Assembly (NCBI RefSeq): GCF_007673095.1
Contig: NZ_VDYZ01000008.1
Coordinates: forward strand, 62,001-126,000
Length of the DNA stretch: 64,000 nucleotides
Direction: 5' to 3'
DNA from: Corynebacterium glyciniphilum AJ 3170
GTDB taxonomy: Bacteria; Actinomycetota; Actinomycetes; Mycobacteriales; Mycobacteriaceae
The number at the start of each line of letters is the position of its first letter. The first letter of the stretch is position 1. The notes beneath the pieces are model-generated. The model was not told where the DNA came from. It saw only the letters and a list, made by a program, of their open reading frames with translations, and searched no databases. Position numbers and translations under genes: made by a program. This document shows positions 1 to 8,156 of the stretch, piece after piece.

Positions 1-116
1 TTGTCGGTCAGCACCACCGTGGCGCCCTCCGCGAGAAGGGCAGCGGCCGTGTGCCAGCCGATGCCGGAGTCGCCGCCGGTGATCAGTGCCGTTCGTCCGG
101 ACATCTCGAGATCCAT
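1..116 (-). CDS. Short-chain dehydrogenase/reductase, N-terminal part only
   Basis: Only the first 38 or so codons lie in the window; the gene runs off its left edge. The start is the ATG at 116-114, giving MDLEMSGRTALITGG and continuing DSGIGWHTAAALL. That is the Rossmann dinucleotide-binding motif TGxxxGIG of classical SDR oxidoreductases, followed by the second beta strand ending TVVLTD. The substrate cannot be told from this fragment. It follows the flavoprotein reductase gene at 129-1355 with a 12-base gap on the same strand, so the two are probably cotranscribed. The SDR assignment is secure from the motif; nothing more specific is supported. Confidence 0.75.
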   Translation of the reverse strand, partial: MDLEMSGRTALITGGDSGIGWHTAAALLAEGATVVLTD

Positions 117-128
117 GATTTACACTCC

Positions 129-1355
129 TCAGTTCCTGTCGTCCTGCTCGGGGTCGCCGTCCTCGGTGGGGATGCGCGAACGGAGGGCCGCGTGGTCTGA
201 ACCGTCGGCGTGATCGACGGCCTCCCGGGCATCATCGCGGCGCCCGTTGATGTTCCAGAGCAGCACTCCGACGACTTTGCTGCCGTCGACGTAATAGACC
301 ACGCCACGGTCTCCGTCCCACACGTCGACAGTCTCCAACGACGCATCGAGGGTGCCGACGGCCTCATACCGGTCGTCGAACGCCACCGAGTAGAAGTAGG
401 GCGTGTGGGTGTAAGGTTCGTCCGCCCCCGCGAGGTTGCGACCGGCCTGCCGGCCCATCGTCGTGGCATTGTCGACATGCTCGATCCGACGGCGGCCCAG
501 GATGGCATCCGGATAGGACGCCACGTCACCGGCCGCGAAGATCCGGGGGTCGCTCGTGCGCAACAACTCGTCGACAAGCACTCCGTCATCCACAGACAAT
601 CCTGCCTCACTGGCGATCTCGTTGTTCGGGGAGACACCCGCACCCACGGCGACTGCGTCGCATTCGAGGGAGGTTCCGTCCGAGAGAGCGAGGACGAGAT
701 GACCGCTCCCCTGCACATCGGCGGACTCCACCGACACACCGGGCATGACGGTCACGCCGGCGTCCTCGTACCGGGACTGGAAGTACCGGGCGAGGTCCGG
801 CGGGAAAACACCGCCGAACAGGACATCATCAGGGAAGACGAGCGTGACGGCAGTGTCATTCTGTACCAACGCAGCCGCCAGTTCGGAACCGATGAAGCTG
901 CCGCCGACGACGACCACATGGCGCTGGTCGCCGGAATGACGGCGCAACCGCTCATAGTCGTCGAGCGTACGGAAGAACACGATACGGTCGTCCTCGGGGA
1001 GACCGAGGGTAGCCGGGGCTCCGCCCGTTGCGAGAAGCAGCTTTCCATAGGTGAGAATCACGCCACTCTCGGTGCGCACGGTCTGCGCATCGCGGTCGAC
1101 CGCCACAGCACGGTCACCTGGGTACCGGACTGCCCCGGTGTCGTCCTCGGTGTTGAGCCACACGTCGTCGAAGCTGAAGGAACTGTCGGTCCAGAGCTTC
1201 TTGGACAAGGCAGGGCGCGCCACCGGAGGTGTCTGCTCTTCAGCGACGATGCCGATAGTCCCGTCAGGATCCACCTCGCGGATACCCCGCGCAGCGCTGT
1301 CGGCAACCATGCCGCCGCCGACAATGAGGTACTGGTAGAAATTCTGTTCCGTCAT
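129..1355 (-). CDS. FAD-dependent pyridine nucleotide-disulfide-family reductase (ferredoxin/putidaredoxin reductase-like)
   Basis: A 408-residue flavoprotein starting MTEQNFYQYLIVGGG. The N-terminal GGGMVADSAA stretch is the FAD-binding GxGxxA motif. A second motif, VVVVGGSFIGSEL, near residue 150 binds NAD(P)H, and IFAAGDVA near residue 270 is the conserved FAD-contact motif of the family. There is no redox-active CxxC, so it is not a thioredoxin reductase. The C-terminal 100 residues resemble the Reductase_C dimerisation domain of ferredoxin reductases. The role is probably to pass electrons from NAD(P)H to a ferredoxin or oxygenase partner that is not in the window. The ATG at 1355 was chosen because the open frame upstream overlaps the divergent gene and has no family similarity. 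The SDR at 1-116 follows by 12 bases. Confidence 0.8.
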   Translation of the reverse strand: MTEQNFYQYLIVGGGMVADSAARGIREVDPDGTIGIVAEEQTPPVARPALSKKLWTDSSFSFDDVWLNTEDDTGAVRYPGDRAVAVDRDAQTVRTESGVILTYGKLLLATGGAPATLGLPEDDRIVFFRTLDDYERLRRHSGDQRHVVVVGGSFIGSELAAALVQNDTAVTLVFPDDVLFGGVFPPDLARYFQSRYEDAGVTVMPGVSVESADVQGSGHLVLALSDGTSLECDAVAVGAGVSPNNEIASEAGLSVDDGVLVDELLRTSDPRIFAAGDVASYPDAILGRRRIEHVDNATTMGRQAGRNLAGADEPYTHTPYFYSVAFDDRYEAVGTLDASLETVDVWDGDRGVVYYVDGSKVVGVLLWNINGRRDDAREAVDHADGSDHAALRSRIPTEDGDPEQDDRN

Positions 1356-1486
1356 GTCATCGACGCTACGCGCGGTAGGCGGTGCCCTGCCATGGTCCGC
1401 GGCAGCATTCCCCGGTGTGATTCCCCTTCGTGCCGTTCCGGCAACGCGTGTTGCCGCCCTGCCGACGGGGCAGGATGATCGGGAGC

Positions 1487-3055
1487 ATGAGAGCACACGA
1501 CATCATCATCATCGGTGGCGGCGCGGCCGGACTCAGCGCCGCCGAACTCCTGGGACGCGCCCGTCGCGACGTCCTCGTCATCGACTCCGCCGCACCCCGC
1601 AACCGTTTCGCCCCGAACATGCACGGCGTGCTCGGCCACGACGGTCTTCCCCCACTGGAGCTCCTGGAGAAGGGTCGTGCCGAACTCGACGCCTACGGCG
1701 TCACAGTCACCACCAACAGCACCGAGTCCGTCACGGAGGTCGTCCGTGGCCTGAAGGTCACGTGCACCGACGGCACCGTCGAATACGCCCGCGCCGTCCT
1801 CGTCGCCAGCGGTATCGACGACGTCCTCCCCGACGTCCCCGGTCTCGCAGACCACTGGGGCGACGCCGTGTTCCAGTGCCCCTACTGCCACGGGTGGGAG
1901 CACCGCGACCAGCGCATCGGCGTGCTGGCGTCGTCCCCCATGCTCCTCCAGTACGCCCAGCTCGTCCGGAACTGGACCGGGGACCTCACGGTCTTCGTGA
2001 CCGACGCCGACGTCGCCGCCCAGGTGGATGACGCAACACGGCAGCGGTTCGACGCCCGCGGGATCACGCTGGTGACCTCCCCGGTGGCCGAGATCGTCTC
2101 CACCGACGGGACGTTGACCGGCGTACGCACCGAGGACGACACCGTCCACCCCGTTGACGCCCTGGGGATTCACCCGGAGTCCCGTCCCCGCGACGGTTTC
2201 CTCGCCCCACTCGACCTGAAGCGCACCGAGACCCCCGGCATCGGTTCCTTCCTCACCGTCGACGCTTTCGGGCAGACCAGCCACCCACGTGTGTGGGCGG
2301 CCGGCAATGTCATCGACCCCCGGGCGAACGTTCCGTCCTCGATGGGACAGGCGTCCATGACGGCCGGCATGCTGAACCACACGCTGGTCACCGAGGACAC
2401 CGACAACGCGGTGCACGCGCTGACGGCACCGGCATCCCACGACGCCTGGCCCGACATCGCCGACGACGAATTCTGGGAGACCACCTACTCGCAGGCCCCG
2501 CCCCGGTGGTCGGGACGTCCGAACCCTGCCCTGGTGCGCGTGCTCACCGAAGAACTCGGGACGCCGCGAGGCCGGGCCGTCGACATCGGCAGCGGAGAGG
2601 GCGCGGACGCCATATGGCTCGCCACACAAGGGTGGGACGCCCTCGGCGTGGAGGTGTCCGCCACCGCTGCCCGACGCTCACGGGACGCCGCCACCGCCGC
2701 AGGTGTCGACGGTGTGACCTTCACCGACACAGGTCTGGTCGGCCTGCTCGAGTCAGCGGGTGACCACACCTTCGATCTGGTCACCGCCAGCTACCTGCAC
2801 GCCCCCTCACAGGACCGTCGCTCCTCACTGCTCCTCAGCGCCGGCGAACTGGTCGCACCCGGCGGCCACCTGTTCATCCTCTCCCACGTCATGCCGGATG
2901 CCGCGCCCGAGGAATCCGGTGCGGTCGACGCACTGGGCTTCGAAGAGGACGCCTGGGAACTTGTCCGGGACGAGACGGTGGAGCGCACGATCATCGGCTT
3001 CGACGGCGAGATCGGCGGACACCCGGACCGGATCGTCCTGCTGCGCCGTCGGTAG
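1487..3055 (+). CDS. Fusion of thioredoxin reductase-like flavoprotein and SAM-dependent methyltransferase
   Basis: A 522-residue two-domain protein. Residues 1-310 are thioredoxin reductase-like, with FAD motif DIIIIGGGAAGLSAAELLG at the N-terminus, a redox CPYC centre (FQCPYCHGWEH) near residue 132 and VWAAGNVIDP near residue 270. Residues from about 325 form a class I methyltransferase, opening with FWETTYSQAPPRWSGRPNP and a motif I of VDIGSGEGADAIWLA. Each half looks intact and the frame is continuous. Fusions of this kind are known in actinomycetes, but their substrate is not known to me. A thiol- or metalloid-related detoxification role is inference. The start is the ATG at 1487; an in-frame ATG lies at 1475, and ribosome-binding sites are weak for both. 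The gene is divergent from 129-1355 and convergent with the zinc operon, which ends 12 bases downstream. Confidence 0.8.
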   Translation: MRAHDIIIIGGGAAGLSAAELLGRARRDVLVIDSAAPRNRFAPNMHGVLGHDGLPPLELLEKGRAELDAYGVTVTTNSTESVTEVVRGLKVTCTDGTVEYARAVLVASGIDDVLPDVPGLADHWGDAVFQCPYCHGWEHRDQRIGVLASSPMLLQYAQLVRNWTGDLTVFVTDADVAAQVDDATRQRFDARGITLVTSPVAEIVSTDGTLTGVRTEDDTVHPVDALGIHPESRPRDGFLAPLDLKRTETPGIGSFLTVDAFGQTSHPRVWAAGNVIDPRANVPSSMGQASMTAGMLNHTLVTEDTDNAVHALTAPASHDAWPDIADDEFWETTYSQAPPRWSGRPNPALVRVLTEELGTPRGRAVDIGSGEGADAIWLATQGWDALGVEVSATAARRSRDAATAAGVDGVTFTDTGLVGLLESAGDHTFDLVTASYLHAPSQDRRSSLLLSAGELVAPGGHLFILSHVMPDAAPEESGAVDALGFEEDAWELVRDETVERTIIGFDGEIGGHPDRIVLLRRR

Positions 3056-3067
3056 GGAGAGCCCCTC

Positions 3068-4399
3068 CTAACCGGTCACGCCGGTCAGCTCGTTCGGGGT
3101 CTCTGGCAGTTCGGCGGAGGTCAGGATCTCGCCGTTGGACAGGTCGACCACATGCAACTCGTTGCTGGACGGTTCAGAGACATAGGCCCGGTCCCCCTGC
3201 ACGAACAGGGTGGGGCGGGCCTCCTGCCATTCCACCGGCTCCTCCCACTCGTCGATGACGTCCCAGGAGTCGGTCTCTTCACCGGTCTCCGGGTCGATGA
3301 CGTGCAGCTTTCCGTCCGTGCCCAGCACCAGCGCTTCACCCTCCGGCCCGCGGGCCAGCGAGCGGAAGCTGTAGGACGTCCCCAGCTCGACGAGCTGTGC
3401 GGTGTTGTCCTCGGTGTTCGTCAGCTTGATCCTGGTCGGACGCTCCAGTTCCGCGTCCTCCTCCACCTTGTAGTCACCCAGGACAACGGGTGACTCATCG
3501 GAGCCGGACTGGTTACCGGTACGCCCGTAGCTGTCCTCGGCGTCGATCTTGGTGAACTCGCCGTCCTTGTAGACCAGCACGCCGTCCTCGCAGCCGAAGG
3601 AGACCGCCTCGCCGGCCGCCGTCGCCTCACCGTGGACCCCTTCGCAGTCATTGCTGGAGGCGATCTCTTCGCCATCGGAGCTGAGGGCCACCACAGTGTC
3701 GCGGTGTTCCTCCGTCCCCTCGGTGTGGAGCAGGGTCCCGTCCGACAGTTCGACGGCGACACCGTGGTGGGGATCGTCCGTCTCCTTCACCGTCGGCTCA
3801 GGGACATCGTCACCGTCACCACCGGAGATGCCGAGGAAATCCTCGGCCTTGAACAGCTGGATCTTACCGTCGCCGTCGCCGAACAAGGCGACGTTGCCGT
3901 CATGACTGACCACGTGACCAGGGGTGTCGGTGCCGAAGACGGTGTCGGTGAGCACGGGGTCACCGGCGTAGCTGTGGGTGTGGTCACCGTGCGGCTCAGT
4001 CCAGACGCCGGCATCGATGAGCTGGAAGCCGTCACCGGTGGACAACAGGGCGTGACGACCGTCGCCGAGCGGGTTCAGGCGGTTGAAACCGTCGATCTTC
4101 TCGTCCGAGATCACCTCCAGGGTGTTGGCGTCCAGCGTGAGGTAGCCGCCGTCATAGGTGGTCAGGATACGGGGCTCGGCGGCGTCGACCTCCTGCGCTT
4201 CGGCAGCAGGTTCATCTCCATGATCATGGCCTTCGTGCGACGACTCCTCGGATGAGGTGTTCTCACTGCTGCCGCCGTCGTCGGACGAGCAGGCGGACAG
4301 TGCCAGGACGGCGGAGAGGCTCGCCGCCACCGCAGCGGTCGCACTGCGTCGGATGTGGCGGATCCGGCGTGGGTTGTGGATCAGGGACGTTGGGGACAT
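3068..4399 (-). CDS. aztD: Zinc metallochaperone AztD-like lipoprotein (copy 1)
   Basis: A 443-residue secreted lipoprotein. A basic N-terminus and hydrophobic stretch end in the lipobox LSAC (Cys37), followed by a Ser/Glu linker with SHEGHDHGD, a probable metal-binding patch. The rest is a beta-propeller-like protein with repeated strands of the kind YDGGYLTLDANTLEVI and LHVIDPETGEETDSW, and conserved His clusters EPHGDHTHSY and DDPHHGVAV. This matches the AztD family, which hands zinc to the AztC binding protein outside the membrane. It is last in the operon aztD2-aztC-aztD1, 39 bases after aztC. A good ribosome-binding site (AGGAG, seven bases before ATG) supports the start. The operon is probably Zur-controlled through the box at 6644-6658. 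Confidence 0.8.
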   Translation of the reverse strand: MSPTSLIHNPRRIRHIRRSATAAVAASLSAVLALSACSSDDGGSSENTSSEESSHEGHDHGDEPAAEAQEVDAAEPRILTTYDGGYLTLDANTLEVISDEKIDGFNRLNPLGDGRHALLSTGDGFQLIDAGVWTEPHGDHTHSYAGDPVLTDTVFGTDTPGHVVSHDGNVALFGDGDGKIQLFKAEDFLGISGGDGDDVPEPTVKETDDPHHGVAVELSDGTLLHTEGTEEHRDTVVALSSDGEEIASSNDCEGVHGEATAAGEAVSFGCEDGVLVYKDGEFTKIDAEDSYGRTGNQSGSDESPVVLGDYKVEEDAELERPTRIKLTNTEDNTAQLVELGTSYSFRSLARGPEGEALVLGTDGKLHVIDPETGEETDSWDVIDEWEEPVEWQEARPTLFVQGDRAYVSEPSSNELHVVDLSNGEILTSAELPETPNELTGVTG

Positions 4400-4438
4400 G
4401 ATGGGTCTCCTTCTCGAGAGTCAGATGAAAGTCAGGTG

Positions 4439-5353
4439 TCAGCTGAGCGCATCACTGATGCGCTCGGCGTTTGTGCGTTGCATGTCGATGTAGGTCCCTG
4501 CCTCACCGCCCGGCTCGGTGAGCGATTCGGTGAACAGGGGGACGACATCGACGGTTATTCCGGCCTCGTCAGCAAGCACATCGGCGAGGCGTTGGGGTTG
4601 GGAGGAATCGGCGAAGATCGCCGGGACACGGTTGTCACGGATGGTGGTGCTCAGGTCCCGCAGGTCGGCAGCCGAAGGTGCTGCCAGAGTCGTGCCGCCG
4701 GGTATGACCGTGCCGATCACGTCGTAGCCGAAGCGGTCGGCGAGATAGCCGAACACGTGGTGGTTGGTCACCAGCTTCCGGCGGTCCTCCGGCACAGAGC
4801 CCAGGAGCTCTGTCACCTCGGTATCAAGATTGTCCAACTCCGCGCGGTAGGCCTCGGCGGAGGACCGGATCTCTTCGCCGACGTCACCGTCGACGGCACC
4901 CGCCAGGTGGTCCGCGATGATTCCTGCGGCAGTGACCATACGACCGGGGTCCGTCCAGAAGTGCGGGTCGAGATCACCCTCGTCCTCGCCTGAGGCATAG
5001 GGCAACGGGTCGATCTCTTCACCGACCTCGAGGACGTCGACGCCTTCTTCGCGGGCGTTGTCGAGGTTCGATCCGAGACCTTCCTCCAGTCCCAGTCCAT
5101 TGGCGACGATGAGGTCGGCCTGCTGCATGTCCCCGGCCTCCCTGGCGGAGATACCGAAGGAGTGTGGATCAGCGTTGGGTTTCATCAGCACCTGGACGTC
5201 CGCGGAGTCGCCGACAAGCCGGGAGACGACGTCACCGAGGATGTTCGTGGTGACGACGATGCTGGGGCGTTCGCCGTCACTGCCGCAGGCCACGAGGACG
5301 GAGGCGAGCACTCCGGAGACCAGTGTCGCGGTGAGGATCCGGAGGTGTCTCAT
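4439..5353 (-). CDS. aztC: Zinc ABC transporter substrate-binding lipoprotein (AztC/ZnuA family)
   Basis: A 304-residue cluster 9 (TroA/ZnuA-type) metal-binding protein. A signal peptide ends in lipobox LVAC. Metal ligands expected for the family are visible: His in NADPHSFGIS, His in DPHFWTDP, His in TNHHVFGYLA and Asp in PAIFADSSQ. The long acidic/His loop of ZnuA is nearly absent (SGEDEGDL only), as in AztC proteins that rely on AztD for loading. A GTG at 5356 overlaps the aztD2 stop, but the next ATG at 5353 sits six bases from GGGGGA and is preferred. It feeds zinc to AztB/AztA encoded at 6640-8156. Confidence 0.88.
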   Translation of the reverse strand: MRHLRILTATLVSGVLASVLVACGSDGERPSIVVTTNILGDVVSRLVGDSADVQVLMKPNADPHSFGISAREAGDMQQADLIVANGLGLEEGLGSNLDNAREEGVDVLEVGEEIDPLPYASGEDEGDLDPHFWTDPGRMVTAAGIIADHLAGAVDGDVGEEIRSSAEAYRAELDNLDTEVTELLGSVPEDRRKLVTNHHVFGYLADRFGYDVIGTVIPGGTTLAAPSAADLRDLSTTIRDNRVPAIFADSSQPQRLADVLADEAGITVDVVPLFTESLTEPGGEAGTYIDMQRTNAERISDALS

Positions 5354-6630
5354 CACTTGTCCCCCGTCACGGCGATCGCTGCGGGGTGCCCACCGACGTC
5401 GATCCGGCGGGCCTCGCGCAGGTTGTCACGCACGTCGAGTTCAGCGACGGTCCCGGCCACCGGGTCGGAGACGTACCCCCGCTCCCGGGTGAGGACAACC
5501 GACGGAGCCGTGTCGCCACCGCCGTCCACCAGCTGTCGCTGTGCAGTGACCTCGCCGGAATCTGCATCGACCACATAGCCCACGCCGTCCTCATCGACGG
5601 CGAAGACGGTCGAGTCATCCGGTGCGACCGCAGCGGAGACCACCGGAGCACCGGTCTCCGCAACCTGCCACTCACCGGACTCCGGGTCGAGGACTCCGAG
5701 GCCGCCGTCCTCGAACGGCGCTGCCACGAGGTCCCGACCCGCCACCAGCGACCACGCGCGTCCGGCGGCGTCCTGCGGGTACGGGGTGACGGTTCCGGTG
5801 AGGTCGTCGTTCACCGTAAGGAGACCATCCCCGCAGGCGAAGGCCACATGGTCGCGGAGACCTGCCGCCCCGTGGATCTCGGGGCAGGTGGTCTCACCGG
5901 TGAGGTCGTCCGAGACCTCCCCACCGCTGCCGTCGTAGAGCGAGATCTCTCCGGGAAGCTCCTGGTCGTCCCCGCCGGGGACCGTGGTCAGGACGTGGTC
6001 CTCGAAGGGAACCGCAACCCCGTGGTGCGCGCCGACCTCGAAGGAGATGTCCTCGGCCAGTTCCCCGTCGCCGAGCCCCTGCCGCGGGAAGACCTTCACC
6101 GCGCCGTCGCCGTCGAAGAACATCGCGACCTGCGAGGCACTGGAGACCACGTGGCCCGGCGTGTCGCCGTCGACTGTGCCCACCTGGGACGGGTCGGACC
6201 GGTAGTAGTGGTTGTGGTCGCCGTGGTCGACGGTCCATACGCCGGTGTCCGTGACGGTGACGCCTGCATCGTCCGCGGTGAACAGGAACCGACCGTCAGA
6301 CTCCTTGAGCACGGCGGGCTCCTCCCCGTCGGGCTCCGCCGGTGCATCCACCGGGTCACCCGTCAGCAGGTCGACCAGTGTGGTTCCGCCGCTGTCTGCG
6401 TCGACGGCCGCCAGCCTCAGCTGCGGTTCGGTGGCTTCCTCCGCACCTTCGACATAGCCGTGTGGCGTGTCGGTCGCACCAGAGGTGGCGGCCGACTCCG
6501 ATCCGGAGTCCTCGGCACCGCAGGCAGCCAGTCCCATGACCAGGGACGGGACGGCAAGAGCTGCGAGGACGGCGGCAGGACGACCGGACGGAACGGGCGG
6601 TCGGGCGCGTGTTCTGCGCTGTAACGTCAT
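5353..6630 (-). CDS. aztD: Zinc metallochaperone AztD-like lipoprotein (copy 2)
   Basis: A 425-residue protein with the same architecture as the product of 3068-4399: signal peptide ending in lipobox GLAAC, then a propeller domain with VDHGDHNHYY, VGAHHGVAVPF and TTCPEIHGAAGL, which parallel the His clusters of copy 1. It lacks copy 1's HEGHDHGD linker. Two clearly diverged AztD-like chaperones in one operon is unusual. Two ATGs occur in tandem (6633 and 6630); the second is better spaced from GAGGAG. It is first in the operon, and its leader carries the Zur box at 6644-6658. The stop overlaps the aztC start region. Confidence 0.78.
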   Translation of the reverse strand: MTLQRRTRARPPVPSGRPAAVLAALAVPSLVMGLAACGAEDSGSESAATSGATDTPHGYVEGAEEATEPQLRLAAVDADSGGTTLVDLLTGDPVDAPAEPDGEEPAVLKESDGRFLFTADDAGVTVTDTGVWTVDHGDHNHYYRSDPSQVGTVDGDTPGHVVSSASQVAMFFDGDGAVKVFPRQGLGDGELAEDISFEVGAHHGVAVPFEDHVLTTVPGGDDQELPGEISLYDGSGGEVSDDLTGETTCPEIHGAAGLRDHVAFACGDGLLTVNDDLTGTVTPYPQDAAGRAWSLVAGRDLVAAPFEDGGLGVLDPESGEWQVAETGAPVVSAAVAPDDSTVFAVDEDGVGYVVDADSGEVTAQRQLVDGGGDTAPSVVLTRERGYVSDPVAGTVAELDVRDNLREARRIDVGGHPAAIAVTGDK

Positions 6631-6639
6631 CATTCTCCT

Positions 6640-7491
6640 CTACTGATAATGATTATCATTTGCAGTACGAGAGCTGACTCTACACAGAACCGCCTTTGCC
6701 GCCAACACGACCAGGAAGCCCACCCCGCCCAGGAGGGTCACCGTCGCCCCGGCAGCGGTCTCCGCATACCAGCTGACCAGCAGACCGACATAGACCTGCA
6801 CCACCCCGATCGCCGCCGCGACCACCATGACCCGCCCGATTCCCCGGACCAGCAGCAACGCCGTCGCCGGTGGCCCGATCAACAGACCGAAAACCAGGAG
6901 TGTGCCGACCACCTGAAACGACGCCACCGTCGCCAGCGCGACGAGAACCAGCATCCCCACGTGCGCCACCCCCGGGCGCAGCCCCAGAGTGTGGGCCTTA
7001 CGCTCGTCGAACGTCAACGCAGTGAACGGTCGGTGCAGCACAAGACAGGCAAACCCGCCGACCACGGCAGCGACAGCGATGACCAGGACATCGCCGCGGG
7101 TAACACCGAGGACGTCGCCGAACAGGAAGGCTGTGAGATCGACGGCGAAGGATCCGGAATGCGAGACGATCACCACTCCCAGCGACAGCATCGTGATGAA
7201 CTGCAGGCCGATGCTCACGTCCTGCGACAACCGTGACGTGCGACTGACCGTCACGACCCCCAGGGACATCACCAGCGCACTGACCGCCGCCCCGAGCATG
7301 AGGTTCCCGCCGACAAGCGCCGCCACCGCCACGCCGGGCAACATGCCGTGACTCATCGCGTCGCCGAAGAACGCGAGACCGCGTAACACGACCCAGGTAC
7401 CGATGCAGGCGCAGAGCACAGCGGCAAACCCACCGGCCAGCAGGGCCCGGAGGACGAATGAGATCTCGAACGGGGCTGTCAGGAATTCCAT
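6640..7491 (-). CDS. aztB: Zinc ABC transporter membrane permease (AztB/ZnuB family)
   Basis: A 283-residue integral membrane protein of the ABC-3 (ZnuB/TroC) family with eight or nine hydrophobic segments. It carries the family stretch FLAFFGDAMSHGMLPGVA near residue 40 and the conserved TALTFDERKAHTLGL loop near residue 150. It forms the channel used by AztC and the AztA ATPase. The last codons run into the leader of aztD2, and the stop at 6642-6640 is one base from the Zur box at 6644. It starts at the ATG at 7491, directly beside the second Zur box, and is divergent from aztA with only 29 bases between the two starts. Confidence 0.92.
   Translation of the reverse strand: MEFLTAPFEISFVLRALLAGGFAAVLCACIGTWVVLRGLAFFGDAMSHGMLPGVAVAALVGGNLMLGAAVSALVMSLGVVTVSRTSRLSQDVSIGLQFITMLSLGVVIVSHSGSFAVDLTAFLFGDVLGVTRGDVLVIAVAAVVGGFACLVLHRPFTALTFDERKAHTLGLRPGVAHVGMLVLVALATVASFQVVGTLLVFGLLIGPPATALLLVRGIGRVMVVAAAIGVVQVYVGLLVSWYAETAAGATVTLLGGVGFLVVLAAKAVLCRVSSRTANDNHYQ
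6644..6658. promoter_or_regulatory. Zur-type operator upstream of aztD2-aztC-aztD1
   Basis: The 15-base sequence TGATAATGATTATCA is a perfect 7-1-7 palindrome, lying 14 bases before the aztD2 start. It matches the AT-rich Zur/Fur-class operators of actinobacteria and is strikingly AT-rich in this GC-rich region. Repression by Zur in zinc-replete cells is inferred from the zinc function of the downstream genes. Confidence 0.8.
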
Positions 7492-7492
7492 T

Positions 7493-7507
7493 TGATAATG
7501 ATTATCA
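7493..7507. promoter_or_regulatory. Zur-type operator between divergent aztB and aztA
   Basis: This is the identical 15-base palindrome seen at 6644-6658, placed between the aztB start (7491) and the aztA start (7521). One box could repress both divergent transcription units. Two exact copies 849 bases apart, each at the head of a zinc transporter unit, make chance unlikely. Confidence 0.82.
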
Positions 7508-7520
7508 TTACCATGAAGGA

Positions 7521-8156
7521 ATGCGTGAACCGCCCCGCCTCACCGGCATCTCCCACCACTACGCCCGAGTCCCCTCCCTCCGGGACGTCACTCTCACCGT
7601 TGAACCCGGAACCGTCACCGCGCTCGTCGGCGGCAACGGTTCCGGGAAATCCACCCTGCTCGGTATCCTCGCCGGCACCCTTCGTCCCACGTCAGGTACC
7701 GTCACCGGCGTTCCGGAGAACACCGCCCTGGTCCCCCAGCACAGCGTCGCGCCCGACCTGTTCCCCGTCACCGTCCGTCGGACCGTGTCCATGGGACGAT
7801 GGCGGCACCGTGGACTGCTCCGGCCCCTCACCCGGCGCGACCGGGCCGTCATCGACACCTCCATGGCGTGCATGGGGATCACCGACCTGGCCGACCGCAC
7901 CCTCAGCGACCTGTCCGGCGGACAGCGCCAACGAACCTTCATCGCCCAGGGACTGGCACAGCAGGCCCCGCTGCTGCTCCTCGACGAACCCCTGTCGGCC
8001 GTGGACACCGCCACCGTCACCATGATCGACACGGCCGTCCGCGAGGAGAGCCGGGCCGGCACCACGGTCGTCATCGCCACACACCACCGTCACCAGGCGG
8101 ACAGTGCGGACCGGGTCATCGTCCTCGACCACGGACGGGTGGTGGAGCCGGTATGA
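7521..8156 (+). CDS. aztA: Zinc ABC transporter ATP-binding protein (AztA/ZnuC family)
   Basis: A 211-residue ATPase with Walker [10 protein letters not shown], signature LSGGQRQR, Walker B LLLLDEP and switch His in IATHHRHQ. It is slightly shorter than typical ZnuC. The ATG at 7521 is chosen because upstream codons run through the Zur box; the AAGGA immediately before it gives almost no spacing, so the start is not certain. The gene overlaps the CobW gene by ATGA at 8153-8156, implying translational coupling. With AztB and AztC it would form the importer. Confidence 0.88.
   Translation: MREPPRLTGISHHYARVPSLRDVTLTVEPGTVTALVGGNGSGKSTLLGILAGTLRPTSGTVTGVPENTALVPQHSVAPDLFPVTVRRTVSMGRWRHRGLLRPLTRRDRAVIDTSMACMGITDLADRTLSDLSGGQRQRTFIAQGLAQQAPLLLLDEPLSAVDTATVTMIDTAVREESRAGTTVVIATHHRHQADSADRVIVLDHGRVVEPV

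Noticed and set aside
210..1478. A 422-codon plus-strand frame antisense to the flavoprotein reductase
   Set aside because: No motif and no promoter or ribosome-binding site; the minus-strand product has a full set of flavoprotein motifs.
1352..2629. A 425-codon minus-strand frame opposite the thioredoxin reductase/methyltransferase fusion
   Set aside because: Antisense shadow; low-complexity Gly/Val/Asp composition without family features.
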